DNA of 64,000 nt from Polyangiaceae bacterium (GTDB lineage: Bacteria; Myxococcota_A; Polyangia; Polyangiales; Polyangiaceae), in contig JAICUB010000001.1 of assembly GCA_025936045.1 (NCBI GenBank), forward strand, positions 1 through 64,000, written 5' to 3'. A program made the translations under genes and the position numbers. Every line of letters begins with the position of its first letter. Position 1 is the first letter of the stretch. Shown here one piece after another: positions 9,290 through 17,319 of the stretch. Under the pieces are notes generated by a model. It saw only the letters and a program-made list of their open reading frames with translations, was not told the origin of the DNA and ran no database searches.

Positions 9290-10414
9290 TTAGCGCTCGG
9301 AGACGCGCGCTTCCTGACGCGCGCTCGGCTCGGAACGGCGGCGTGCGTGCACGAAGGCGTGGAACGCGCGCGCCAGGCGGCCCACCGCTTCGAACACGGC
9401 ACCCGGCTGGATGGACGAGAAAGCGAGCCGCAGCGCGATCGGTTCCGACTCACCGCTCGGACGGAAATCGCGACCGGGGTCCACGGTCACGCCGTGCCGG
9501 AGCGCCGTCGCGAGCAGTTCCACGTCGTCGCCGCCCTCCTCGGAAGTGGCCCAGATCGAAAACCCGCCTTCCGGCTCGCGAAAGGAGAAACTCGGCAGCA
9601 GCCGACGCAGGGCGCTCACGAGCATGTCGGCGCGGCGCGCGTAGAACGAGCGCAGCCAGGTGAGCCGCTCGTCGAAATCTTCGCTCGCGAGGTAACCCTC
9701 GAGCACGCGCTGGGCGAGCGTGTTTGCTTGGAGGTCGATCACGCGCTTGGCGTAGCGCGCCGAACGGCGAGCGCGCTTCGGCACGACGAGCCAGCCGACG
9801 CGCAAGCCCGGACACAGCGTCTTCGAGAACGTGCCGACGTAGAACACCCGCTCGGGCGCCGAGGCGAGCAGCGGCGGCGGCGTGCGGCCGTCGAAGCGGA
9901 GGTCGGCGTAGGCGTCGTCTTCGATGAGCATGCCGGGGTCCGCGAGCAGTGCCGCGCGAGCTCGCAGCGGTAACGGGAGCCCGCTCGGGTTCGCGACGAG
10001 CGGCATGGTGTACGTGAGCTCCGCGGGAGCGGTTTCAGCGACGAGCTCGATGCCGCGCGCGGTGAAAAGCTCGAGCGCCCCGGGATAACAGGCCGCCGGC
10101 ACGCGGATCGCTTGCCCGTCGCGACCGCAGAGCTGCACGGCGATGTCGAGGGCCTGTTGCGCCCCGCTCGTGATGAGGACTTCATCGGCGTCGACCTTCG
10201 CGCCCCGGCGCTGCAAGCGTTCGGCAACGAAGGTGCGGAGCGCCTGGCGCCCTTCGGGCCAATCGTATTGCAGCGCGTCGCGGCCAGCGCTTCCGAGCGC
10301 CCGCGCGAGCGACGACAGCGGAAACGTCTCGGCGGCGGGCAGGCCGCCGGCGAGCGACAGGACCCCTGGTTTTGTCACACAGAGTCGCTGCAGGCGATCG
10401 ATGCGTGTGTCCAA
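9290..10414 (-). CDS. PLP-dependent aminotransferase, class I/II (2-aminoadipate/MocR-like branch)
   Basis: The 374-residue fold-type I aminotransferase has the PLP-binding lysine K198 in GTFSKTLCPGLRVGW. The cofactor-contacting aspartate lies in IEDDAYADLRF (about 164-173). SGAQQALDIA (83-92) forms the phosphate-binding turn, and a C-terminal ALRLAFSS supplies the substrate-carboxylate arginine. The sequence resembles LysN-like or multi-substrate aminotransferases without the GntR domain of true MocR regulators. It converges on metE with about 40 bp between stops and is divergent from the next plus-strand gene. The substrate cannot be told from sequence. Confidence 0.85.
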   Translation of the reverse strand: MDTRIDRLQRLCVTKPGVLSLAGGLPAAETFPLSSLARALGSAGRDALQYDWPEGRQALRTFVAERLQRRGAKVDADEVLITSGAQQALDIAVQLCGRDGQAIRVPAACYPGALELFTARGIELVAETAPAELTYTMPLVANPSGLPLPLRARAALLADPGMLIEDDAYADLRFDGRTPPPLLASAPERVFYVGTFSKTLCPGLRVGWLVVPKRARRSARYAKRVIDLQANTLAQRVLEGYLASEDFDERLTWLRSFYARRADMLVSALRRLLPSFSFREPEGGFSIWATSEEGGDDVELLATALRHGVTVDPGRDFRPSGESEPIALRLAFSSIQPGAVFEAVGRLARAFHAFVHARRRSEPSARQEARVSER

Positions 10415-10716
10415 GCGACCGGTGCGGTCGCAACAAGCATGCCTCCGTCCAAGGTCACATTGGGCGCGTCAGGACTGCAAACCGGGACTTCGTGTCACGC
10501 AGCTCCGCGCTCTGCGGCGCGAAACCACGCAGCTACACCGGGGCCACTCGCATCGATCTTGAGTTTTGGGGTCCCACTGCGTGAGCCCCGCAAAATTCAT
10601 TGGTTTTTGACGTGGTCTGTCCCGCCGGTGCTTTCCTGTTTCGATACATCCAAGCGAGCTCGGCTGTAACGCTACGTGGCACGGGCCGTGCAGAACCCGA
10701 CGTCGAGGTTTACATC
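10415..10716 (+). other. 302-bp divergent intergenic region with no gene
   Basis: This region separates the aminotransferase start (minus) from the small membrane protein start (plus). A TTGACG hexamer at 10607-10612 could be a -35 for the plus-strand operon, but I see no good -10 at 16-18 bp. I find no riboswitch consensus, no tRNA and no convincing small open frame. Confidence 0.4.
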
Positions 10717-11013
10717 ATGTTGAAACGCGCCCTCATCGCGCTCCCGCTTTTAATGCTGGCCACGCCCGCGTTCGCGACCGAGCGCGCGCCCGTTCCCGAC
10801 GCACCTGCGCCGGTGCTTCAGGCTCCCGCGACGACACGGGTACTTCCGGGTCGAGCCACGCCCGCGACCCGCGCGGATCGCTCGCGCTATGCGGCGCGCG
10901 ACGCCGCCTCGCCCGAGGCAAAGCAGTACAAGGGCGGCGGCGACGTCGTGATCATCGGCTCGTCCGCCGTCGTCATCGTGTTGCTCGTCGTGCTCATCAT
11001 CGTGCTGATCTAA
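10717..11013 (+). CDS. Small secreted protein with C-terminal membrane anchor (98 aa)
   Basis: An N-terminal signal peptide (about 1-20, ending ATPAFA) is followed by a Pro/Ala/Arg-rich stretch. A GGG triplet stands at residues 73-75, and a very hydrophobic Val/Ile/Leu tail (about 77-98) reaches the last residue. I recognise no family. The start is the ATG at 10717, which is where the signal peptide begins; the open frame extends further upstream but without signal-peptide character. It sits 7 bp before a C39-type peptidase lipoprotein gene, so the two are likely co-transcribed. The glycine triplet just before the hydrophobic tail is a plausible C39 cleavage site, but this is inference. Confidence 0.7.
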   Translation: MLKRALIALPLLMLATPAFATERAPVPDAPAPVLQAPATTRVLPGRATPATRADRSRYAARDAASPEAKQYKGGGDVVIIGSSAVVIVLLVVLIIVLI

Positions 11014-11020
11014 AGGCCGC

Positions 11021-11587
11021 GTGCGAGTTCGACGAAGTATTCTCGGCTGCGCGCTCGCAGCGCTCGCCGCGACCGGCTGTTACCGCGGAACCGCCGTGGA
11101 CGCGCCGGCCGACGCGGTGGCGCGCGATCCGAATTGGATCCGTGTGGAGCTGCCGCCCGTGCGGCAGACCGGCGCGAGTGATTGCGGCGCCGCAGCCCTC
11201 GCCTCCGTGCTCGGCTACTGGGGTCGCCCGGCTTCACTTCCCGCCATCGAGCGTTCGGTCGACGTCAAGCACGGCGGGGCCTCGCTCGGCGAGCTAGAGT
11301 CCTTCGCCCGCGCGCAAGGGTTGTCCGCCTACGTCTTCAATGCGGAGCTCGCCGATCTCGAACACGAGCTCCGCGCCGGACGGCCGGTGATCGTCGGTAT
11401 GGTCAAACCTTATCGGCCCGGCCGCGGCATTGCGCACTACGAGGTGGTGACGGGCTACGAGCCCGTGCAAAAGCGAATTCTTACTTTCGATCCGGCGCGC
11501 GGCCTGCGGGAGAACGCGCTCTCCGGGTTTCTCGCCGAGTGGCAGCCGGCAAAGCGCGTCGCGCTCGTCGTCCTCGAAAACGAATGA
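11021..11587 (+). CDS. C39-family (papain-like) cysteine peptidase, lipoprotein
   Basis: The 188-residue protein begins with a lipoprotein signal (LAATGC, lipid-bearing C20). Peptidase C39 motifs follow: catalytic C55 in RQTGASDCGAAALASVLGYWG, H139 in IAHYEVVTGY and D157 in TFDPARG. C39 peptidases usually cut double-glycine leaders inside bacteriocin ABC exporters. Here there is no transporter domain and the enzyme should face the periplasm or the outside. It starts with GTG at 11021, with AAAGG overlapping the previous stop as ribosome site, giving a two-gene unit with the small membrane protein. Confidence 0.8.
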   Translation: MRVRRSILGCALAALAATGCYRGTAVDAPADAVARDPNWIRVELPPVRQTGASDCGAAALASVLGYWGRPASLPAIERSVDVKHGGASLGELESFARAQGLSAYVFNAELADLEHELRAGRPVIVGMVKPYRPGRGIAHYEVVTGYEPVQKRILTFDPARGLRENALSGFLAEWQPAKRVALVVLENE

Positions 11588-11751
11588 GCGACATTGCGCC
11601 CCGGTGTGGCTCATCCGCCACGACGCAGCGGTCGCCGTGCCGGTCCGAGGCCCGCCAGGAAGGCGCCGGAAGGCCGCCGGGCCGCCCTGGCCGGGCGCGC
11701 GAGCTTGGCACTCCGCATGCTCTCACGTCCGGCCACTACGGAGATGGACAC

Positions 11752-12144
11752 GTGAACGCTAGCGAACTGACGAACGGGCGCAGAGACGACAACCCAGAAC
11801 GCAGCGAAACGCGCGTGCTCTCGCGCTACAGCGCGCGTGAGGACGAGCGCACCAAGCCGAGCGTCATGTTGCTCGACTGGGGCGGCGACGAGGTCACGGT
11901 GAAGTGGGAAACGGTACGGCGCGACCTGCCCGCTGCGGCCTTCGCGGATGCCGACGACCCGCTCCTCTTCGACGACGACTACGACTTTGCCCCCCCGCGC
12001 TTTCGCGGAATCGGCGGCCACGCCGGCAGCGTGATCCTCGGCGTCGTGCTGGGGGCCGCCGTAGCGATCGGCGTGTGTGCGATGTTCGCTCCCGAACAGC
12101 CCGCCCCGAGCGCGGAAAGCGCTCTCGCCGTGGCGCCGCACTGA
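11752..12144 (+). CDS. Hypothetical protein with one C-terminal membrane helix (130 aa)
   Basis: I do not recognise the family. A hydrophilic, charged N-terminal two-thirds with an acidic DDPLLFDDDYDF patch (about 69-80) precedes a single hydrophobic helix (about 91-110, GSVILGVVLGAAVAIGVCAMF) and a short tail. The start is taken as GTG at 11752 because GGAGA (11740-11744) lies 7 bp upstream; the frame is open further upstream but overlaps the C39 peptidase gene. It could belong to the same transcript as the C39 pair, about 165 bp away. Confidence 0.6.
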   Translation: MNASELTNGRRDDNPERSETRVLSRYSAREDERTKPSVMLLDWGGDEVTVKWETVRRDLPAAAFADADDPLLFDDDYDFAPPRFRGIGGHAGSVILGVVLGAAVAIGVCAMFAPEQPAPSAESALAVAPH

Positions 12145-12198
12145 AGCGACCGGTGCCGGACCCGCGCGGCGGTCCGCCGCGAATGCTAAGACGGCCGC

Positions 12199-13437
12199 AT
12201 GTGGGCCGTGTTTCTCGGAGCATACCTGGGTGTGCTCGTCGCGACGCTCGCGATGAGCTTCGTGAACCTCCGCCATCAGAGGCGAGAGGGACGGAGCGTA
12301 CCTCCTGAGCTCGAAGGCGTCGTCGAGCCCGAACGGCTAGCGCGCATCGAGGCGTACACGGTCGATCGCGCGCGAGTCGGCATGCTCGAGCGCGCGGTAT
12401 CCGGCAGCGTGACGGCGCTGGTGCTCTTCGCTGGGCCCCTCGGCGCTTACGACCGCGCCATGGACGGTGTGGGCGGCGGCTTCGTCGTGCGGAACACGGC
12501 GTTCATGCTGGGCCTGGTCGTGTTGAGCTCGCTCTCCGGCCTGCCGTTCGCGTATTACCGGAGCTTCGTGGTGGAAGCGCGCCACGGCTTCAACCGCATG
12601 ACCAAGCGGCTTTTCTTCGGCGACTTCGCGAAGGGCATGGCGCTGTCACTCGCGTTCACGCTGCTGCTCTGTAGCGCGGGCTTTTGGCTCGTACGGCACC
12701 AGGCGGGCACTTGGTGGCTCTGGGTCTGGCTCGTCTTCGTCGGCTTCAGCCTGTTCGTCACGTTCGTCTCCCCCTACGTGATCGAGCCGCTGTTTTTTCG
12801 GATGCAGCCGCTCGACGTCGAGGGCCTCGAGCGCGAGGTGAAAGAGCTCGCGGACCGAGCGGGCGTGCACGTCGGGCGCGTGCAGAAAATGGACGCCTCG
12901 CGCCGCAGCGCCCATTCGAACGCCTATTTCACGGGTCTCGGCCGCGTGAAGCGCGTGGTGCTTTTCGACACGTTGCTCGAGCAAATGACGCACCCGGAGA
13001 TCCTCGCCGTGCTGTCGCACGAGCTCGGGCATTGGAAGAAGCACCACGTGCTCGTGCGCACGGTGGCAGGGTTCGCGCTCGGCTTTTGCGTCGCGGTCGC
13101 CGTGTACTGCCTGGTCGACGCGCCGTTCGTGCCCGCGCTCGTCGGGCTTCCAAACGCGTCGTTCGCCGCGCGCCTCGTCGTCCTGGGCGTGCTCGGCTCG
13201 CTCGTGACGTTTCCGCTGACGCCCCTCGGCGCCGCTTGGTCGCGCCACGACGAATGGCAGGCCGATCGCTTCGCCGTCGAGCTCGCCGGTTGTGCGCCGG
13301 CGCTCGCGAGCGCGCTCGCCAAGCTATCGCGCGAGAACCTCGCGAACCTGCACCCGCACCCCTTCTACGCGAAATTCTACTACTCGCACCCGCCGGTCAC
13401 GGAACGGATCCGGAGCTTGCGCGGCTTGCCCGTGTAG
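12199..13437 (+). CDS. M48-family membrane metalloprotease (Ste24/CAAX-protease-like)
   Basis: This 412-residue multi-spanning membrane protein carries the zinc site HELGH (H274, E275, H278). The third ligand E352 lies in EWQADRF. RRSAHSNAYFTG (235-246) is the conserved substrate-side loop of the Ste24 branch. Length and topology fit full-length CAAX prenyl protease 1 homologues rather than short HtpX. In bacteria, which lack prenylated CAAX proteins, these enzymes probably serve membrane-protein quality control. It is transcribed alone and converges on the large unknown gene at 13459. Confidence 0.9.
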   Translation: MWAVFLGAYLGVLVATLAMSFVNLRHQRREGRSVPPELEGVVEPERLARIEAYTVDRARVGMLERAVSGSVTALVLFAGPLGAYDRAMDGVGGGFVVRNTAFMLGLVVLSSLSGLPFAYYRSFVVEARHGFNRMTKRLFFGDFAKGMALSLAFTLLLCSAGFWLVRHQAGTWWLWVWLVFVGFSLFVTFVSPYVIEPLFFRMQPLDVEGLEREVKELADRAGVHVGRVQKMDASRRSAHSNAYFTGLGRVKRVVLFDTLLEQMTHPEILAVLSHELGHWKKHHVLVRTVAGFALGFCVAVAVYCLVDAPFVPALVGLPNASFAARLVVLGVLGSLVTFPLTPLGAAWSRHDEWQADRFAVELAGCAPALASALAKLSRENLANLHPHPFYAKFYYSHPPVTERIRSLRGLPV

Positions 13438-13455
13438 CTGCCCGCCATGGGGCAG
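13438..13455. terminator. Candidate bidirectional hairpin between convergent genes
   Basis: CTGCCC (13438-13443) pairs with GGGCAG (13450-13455) over a 6-nt loop, exactly in the 21-bp gap between two convergent stop codons. There is no T-tract, so its function as a terminator is inferred from position only. Confidence 0.3.
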
Positions 13456-13458
13456 GCA

Positions 13459-15807
13459 TCACAGGTTCGCGCCGACGTTGCCGATCGAGATGCTGGGTCC
13501 GAAGATGACGGACCACGGCTTGCCTCGGGGGCCCGCCGCCGGCGTGGCCAAGTCCCGCTCGAACCAGAGGTGCAGGTTGATGGCCGCCTCGGTGAGCGAG
13601 GAGCGGTTGGCGAAAGGGATGCCGATGCCGAGTCCCCCGACCGCGCCGGCCTGCGACAAGCTCTGCCCCGTGGTGCTCTGCGCGCCGGCGAGGCCGATCA
13701 CCATGACGCCGAATTCGAGGTTCAAAAAGCCCTCGTGCCCTTCCTCGTCGAGCCAGGTAAGCCGCGAGATGACGCCGAAGTTGAGGGACAGGAGCCCGCT
13801 GTGCTGGGCGTCACCGAAGCGATAGAGTCCGGTCGGAATGGTGGGAGCCGCGTACAGGCGCGCTTGCCCGCTGCCGATGATCACGCTCCATTTGAGGGCG
13901 GGCTCGCTCGTGAGCATCTCCGCCGCCCCCGTGTAGTGCGTCTCGTCCGCGATGTGCGTGAGACGCACCGTGATGTGATCGAACTGCGCCTGGACGCCGT
14001 GGATCCAGGCTTCGAGCGGCTCTTTACCCGCGCGCATAATCAGCGTTTGTGACGCATGGACGTCGGTGCGGGCGGTGCCGTCCGCGCGCAGCACGTCGAT
14101 CTCGAGCGAGAGCTTCTGCGTGCCGTACTCGGCCATCAGCCGCTCGCGGTGCACGATGAGCCGGCAGCCGTCACGGAAGGAATAGGGAAGGTGCTCGGTT
14201 TGGCCGGGCTCGAGGCGCACGGGTTTGCCGTGTCCGTCCGAGCACGTGACTTCGGCGAGCGCCTGCGGGTGGGCGAGGGTGCCGGCCAGGGGCGCGGGAA
14301 TATTGACCTCGTGGATCGGCCGCCCGAGTGGATCCTCGAGTACGGCGAGATCGACGCCGGCAAGCTCGGGCGGCACCCGCGTGCTTCGGTATCCGAAGCG
14401 CAGCGTGGAAACGCCCGACGCGAATTCGTCGCCGATGACGAGCGTGCTCCGGCCGCGAGTTTCCGTTCTGTAGACGCCGTCGATCGGTAAAAGCACGAGA
14501 CTTACGCCGTCGCCGGGCGGCGGTACGTGCACGACCGCTCCGCGGTTGCTCGGAATGAACGGCAGCCGCGGCAAACCAGGGATCTCGAGCACGGAACGCA
14601 CGTCGGGGGCCGTGCGCGTCGGCGAGTGCGCGACGGCGACCGGGATTTCGGCGCTGCCGCCGCGGACGGCCGTGATCGAGATGTCCGTATCCGAGAGCCG
14701 CCCGAGTCGGAGCAGCACCCACGCGGTGTCGGTCTTGCTCTCCGTGCGCACGACTTCGATGGGGCGCGTCTCTTCGAGAAAATGAAGCGCGCCGAGGTCG
14801 GCAGCACAGCGCCCCTCCAGTTTCATGACCGTCAGCGTCGAATCCACGCCGCGCAGCGGGGGGCCCGCGGCGAAGGACATCGGACAGTGGAGGACGGAGA
14901 GCCGCAGTGTGGGCTTCGTTTCGACGTGTTCGTCGTGCTTGAACGCCACGCCATGAACGAGCGTCAGCTTCACGTCGACGGAGCTCACGAAGCTCGTTTG
15001 GCCGCGCACGACCAGCTTGCCGTTCGCGAGTGAGCAAGCGGCGCCGCTGCACTCGACCGAGACGACGGCTTCCGGGTGCGCGAGCGGGACCTCGCCGACC
15101 CCGGTCGAGAGATCCACCGCGGCGTCCGCGGGAATGAGCCGCGAGACCAGCACTTGCGCCGGAGTAATCGTGAATTCACTCGCATCGAGCGGTCTCCCGT
15201 CCGCGTCGAACACCGTCACGTCGGCGCCCTTGCGCCCGCCCGCGGGAATGTAGGAGAGCTCGAGCTCGCTCGGGTCGGCGGGCAGATCGTGCGCAATCGA
15301 CCAGACGCAGCGCTTTTGCGCTCCGGCCGGCTTCGGGTCGTGACAGACGTCCGCGCCCGATGCGGAGCGTGCCCGCCAGCTCACGCCGAGCTCGCGCAGG
15401 CCGCGCCCGCGCATCTCGAGCGTTCCGGCGTCGACGTCGAGCGTGACGGAGCTCGGTTCGAGGCTAGGTGCGTCGCCGACGGCGACGAGGGTCACCGCCT
15501 CGTTCGTCGTGCTGCAGGCGGCCCGCTCGGTGGCGACTCGCAGGTCTACCGCCTGCCCTAGGGACTGCTCGTTGTCCGGCGGCTGGACGGCAAGTCCAGT
15601 CCCGACGACCGTCCAGCCGCCTGCAGGCTTCTCACAGGCGATTCGGCCGCGGCCGAGGGAGATTGGCTTCCCTCCGACCGGGGCCTCGAGCGTGTCCGCT
15701 CGAGCCAGCCCCGAAAGCGACCAGACGAGGGCCGCCGTCGCGGCCGCGACCAGCCGCAGCAGGGTCGAGCGCCGCCGCTGCCACCTTGGCAAGTCGTACG
15801 AATTCAC
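13459..15807 (-). CDS. Large exported protein of unknown function (782 aa)
   Basis: The GTG start at 15807 opens a signal peptide (hydrophobic LLRLVAAATAALVWSLSGL, cleavage after ARA near residue 37). The body is rich in beta-strand-like segments with scattered Cys pairs. The last 150 residues (LYRFGDAQHSGLLSLNFGV, GFLNLEFGVMVIGLAG, GGLGIGIPFANRSS, WSVIFGPSISIGNVGANL) alternate hydrophobic and polar residues like an outer-membrane barrel. I recognise no family. It stands alone, convergent with the M48 protease. A role in the outer membrane or surface is a guess from topology. Confidence 0.7.
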   Translation of the reverse strand: MNSYDLPRWQRRRSTLLRLVAAATAALVWSLSGLARADTLEAPVGGKPISLGRGRIACEKPAGGWTVVGTGLAVQPPDNEQSLGQAVDLRVATERAACSTTNEAVTLVAVGDAPSLEPSSVTLDVDAGTLEMRGRGLRELGVSWRARSASGADVCHDPKPAGAQKRCVWSIAHDLPADPSELELSYIPAGGRKGADVTVFDADGRPLDASEFTITPAQVLVSRLIPADAAVDLSTGVGEVPLAHPEAVVSVECSGAACSLANGKLVVRGQTSFVSSVDVKLTLVHGVAFKHDEHVETKPTLRLSVLHCPMSFAAGPPLRGVDSTLTVMKLEGRCAADLGALHFLEETRPIEVVRTESKTDTAWVLLRLGRLSDTDISITAVRGGSAEIPVAVAHSPTRTAPDVRSVLEIPGLPRLPFIPSNRGAVVHVPPPGDGVSLVLLPIDGVYRTETRGRSTLVIGDEFASGVSTLRFGYRSTRVPPELAGVDLAVLEDPLGRPIHEVNIPAPLAGTLAHPQALAEVTCSDGHGKPVRLEPGQTEHLPYSFRDGCRLIVHRERLMAEYGTQKLSLEIDVLRADGTARTDVHASQTLIMRAGKEPLEAWIHGVQAQFDHITVRLTHIADETHYTGAAEMLTSEPALKWSVIIGSGQARLYAAPTIPTGLYRFGDAQHSGLLSLNFGVISRLTWLDEEGHEGFLNLEFGVMVIGLAGAQSTTGQSLSQAGAVGGLGIGIPFANRSSLTEAAINLHLWFERDLATPAAGPRGKPWSVIFGPSISIGNVGANL

Positions 15808-15950
15808 GCCTTGGGGACGCTAGCAAAAGCCGGCGCATCAAGACACGACCCAGGAAATGCACGCCGGAAGGCCCAGACTGTCGCGCAATGCCCCCACTCG
15901 TCCCATGGGTCGGCGCGCCGGGCGGAGTCCGCGCGGGCGACCTACAAATA

Positions 15951-15988
15951 GTTTGAACTCAAACGACTCGGGTGGCAAAACACCCGAG
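15951..15988 (+). promoter_or_regulatory. Two inverted repeats in front of the winged-helix gene
   Basis: GTTTGA-AC-TCAAAC (15951-15964) is an AT-rich near-palindrome of the kind bound by MarR-type dimers. Directly after it, CTCGGGTG (15967-15974) and CACCCGAG (15981-15988) form a perfect 8-bp inverted repeat with a 6-nt loop, ending 2 bp before the TTG start at 15991. The first looks like an operator, perhaps for autoregulation. The second could be an operator or an RNA hairpin that covers the start. Confidence 0.5.
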
Positions 15989-15990
15989 CG

Positions 15991-16431
15991 TTGTCCGCTC
16001 CCGAACAAACGGGTCCCCGCTCGCTCGCGGATGCGGAGCTCGAAGCCCTCCGGCGCTTCCTCTGCGAGCACGTGGAAAGCTTGGAAGAGCTCGCGGTGCT
16101 GGCCGCCCTGCGCGCGCGCCGCGCGGCCGGCCCCGTGGAGCTCGAGGCAGTCGTGCGTGCCACGGAGCTACCGACGCCCTCCGTCGAGGAGGCGCTCGCG
16201 CGTCTCACGAAGGCGGGGCTCGCCTTGCAAGTGGGTGACGCGGTGCGTGCTTTTACGTTCGTCGAACGCGACGGCGACTACGGGCGGCTCCTCGAGGGCG
16301 CGATTGCGGAGTACGCCCGGAATCCGCTGCAGGTGATGGCGTTCATGACGAGAAACGCCATCGAGCGGGTGCGTGGCGCAGCGCGGCGAAGGTTCGGTGA
16401 ATCGCTGCGTGGCGTCGAACCGAAGAAGTAG
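15991..16431 (+). CDS. Putative winged-helix DNA-binding protein (146 aa)
   Basis: A helical N-terminus (SLEELAVLAALRARR) leads into a helix-turn-helix-like segment (VELEAVVRATELPTPSVEEALARLTKAGLALQVG, about 49-82). This resembles the recognition half of MarR/ArsR-type winged helices, with a C-terminal helix rich in Arg. I cannot assign a subfamily. The start is TTG at 15991; no ATG or GTG lies nearby in frame before the folded region. Two inverted repeats occupy the 40 bp just upstream, so it may control its own gene. Confidence 0.6.
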   Translation: MSAPEQTGPRSLADAELEALRRFLCEHVESLEELAVLAALRARRAAGPVELEAVVRATELPTPSVEEALARLTKAGLALQVGDAVRAFTFVERDGDYGRLLEGAIAEYARNPLQVMAFMTRNAIERVRGAARRRFGESLRGVEPKK

Positions 16432-16578
16432 GCGAACGAGCGCCAAGGAGTGGCGCTATCGCACATCGTGCGCCCTAAATGCGTCTCCCCGCGCGATGTC
16501 ACGCTGCTCGAAGGGCGAGCGGTGATATCCTAAGATAGTAGGCAGTCGTTATCTCGAGCTGCTGCCTCGAACGACCAT

Positions 16579-17271
16579 TTGAGCAACGTGCCCGTCTGGA
16601 TCCGGGGCTTCGCGTCACGCGCGCTCCGGAGAACTCACGCGATCATCGCGTTCGTGCTGCCGCTCTGCGTGGCGGCCGAAGCGACTGCGGAAGAGCCGAA
16701 TTTCGAGTCTGACGCAGCGGAGACCCCGCTGCTGCTCGCGATGGCGGATGAAACGCCGCCCGCGGAGCTCGCGACGATTCCGTCCGCGCAGGTGATATCT
16801 GAGGCGCCACCTGCCGAGGCGCAAGGGGGTGCGGCTTCGAATATCGAACCACGCCTCGAGCCGCCAGCGCGCACCGACCCTCCGCTCCCCAAGCCCGAGC
16901 GCCGCCTACCTCCGGCGAGCGCAGCGACCCTGCCGGCTTCCGGGAATGGAGTGCTCCTCGGTTTGCGCCTGCCGACGTTCATCGCGTTCGGTATCGGTGG
17001 TCTCGGGGCGGGCGGTGCGGTCGTGACGCGCCTCGCCGCGACCGCGCCGTACACGGACCCGAAGCTCAGCTGCAACGGTCGCTGCGCCGACGCCTCCCAC
17101 ACGCTCGGCATGACGAGCACGATCCTCACCGGGCTCGCCGTCGGTGCGCTCGGGACGGGCGTCGTGCTCGCGCTTTCGGAGCCGGCGCGCGAGAAAAAGC
17201 CGCTCGCACCCGTGCTCAAAATGAGCGTGTCGCCCAGCAAGGCGGCCGCGAGCGCTTCCTGGACGTTCTGA
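16579..17271 (+). CDS. Hypothetical exported protein with Pro-rich region and two membrane helices
   Basis: The 230-residue protein has a signal peptide (about 19-38, AIIAFVLPLCVAAEATA) and an Ala/Pro/Glu-rich stretch to about residue 115. Two hydrophobic helices follow (about 130-152 and 175-198), separated by a loop with a possible disulfide (KLSCNGRCADASH). No family is recognised. Such proteins with a low-complexity middle and two C-terminal helices are common and poorly described in myxobacteria. The start is uncertain: TTG at 16579 or GTG at 16588, neither with a clear ribosome site. It converges on fadA with 48 bp between. Confidence 0.6.
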   Translation: MSNVPVWIRGFASRALRRTHAIIAFVLPLCVAAEATAEEPNFESDAAETPLLLAMADETPPAELATIPSAQVISEAPPAEAQGGAASNIEPRLEPPARTDPPLPKPERRLPPASAATLPASGNGVLLGLRLPTFIAFGIGGLGAGGAVVTRLAATAPYTDPKLSCNGRCADASHTLGMTSTILTGLAVGALGTGVVLALSEPAREKKPLAPVLKMSVSPSKAAASASWTF

Positions 17272-17319
17272 GCTTCGGTTCCGAGCCGGCGCCGGACGCC
17301 GCGGCGCGCGAGCCGCGCT

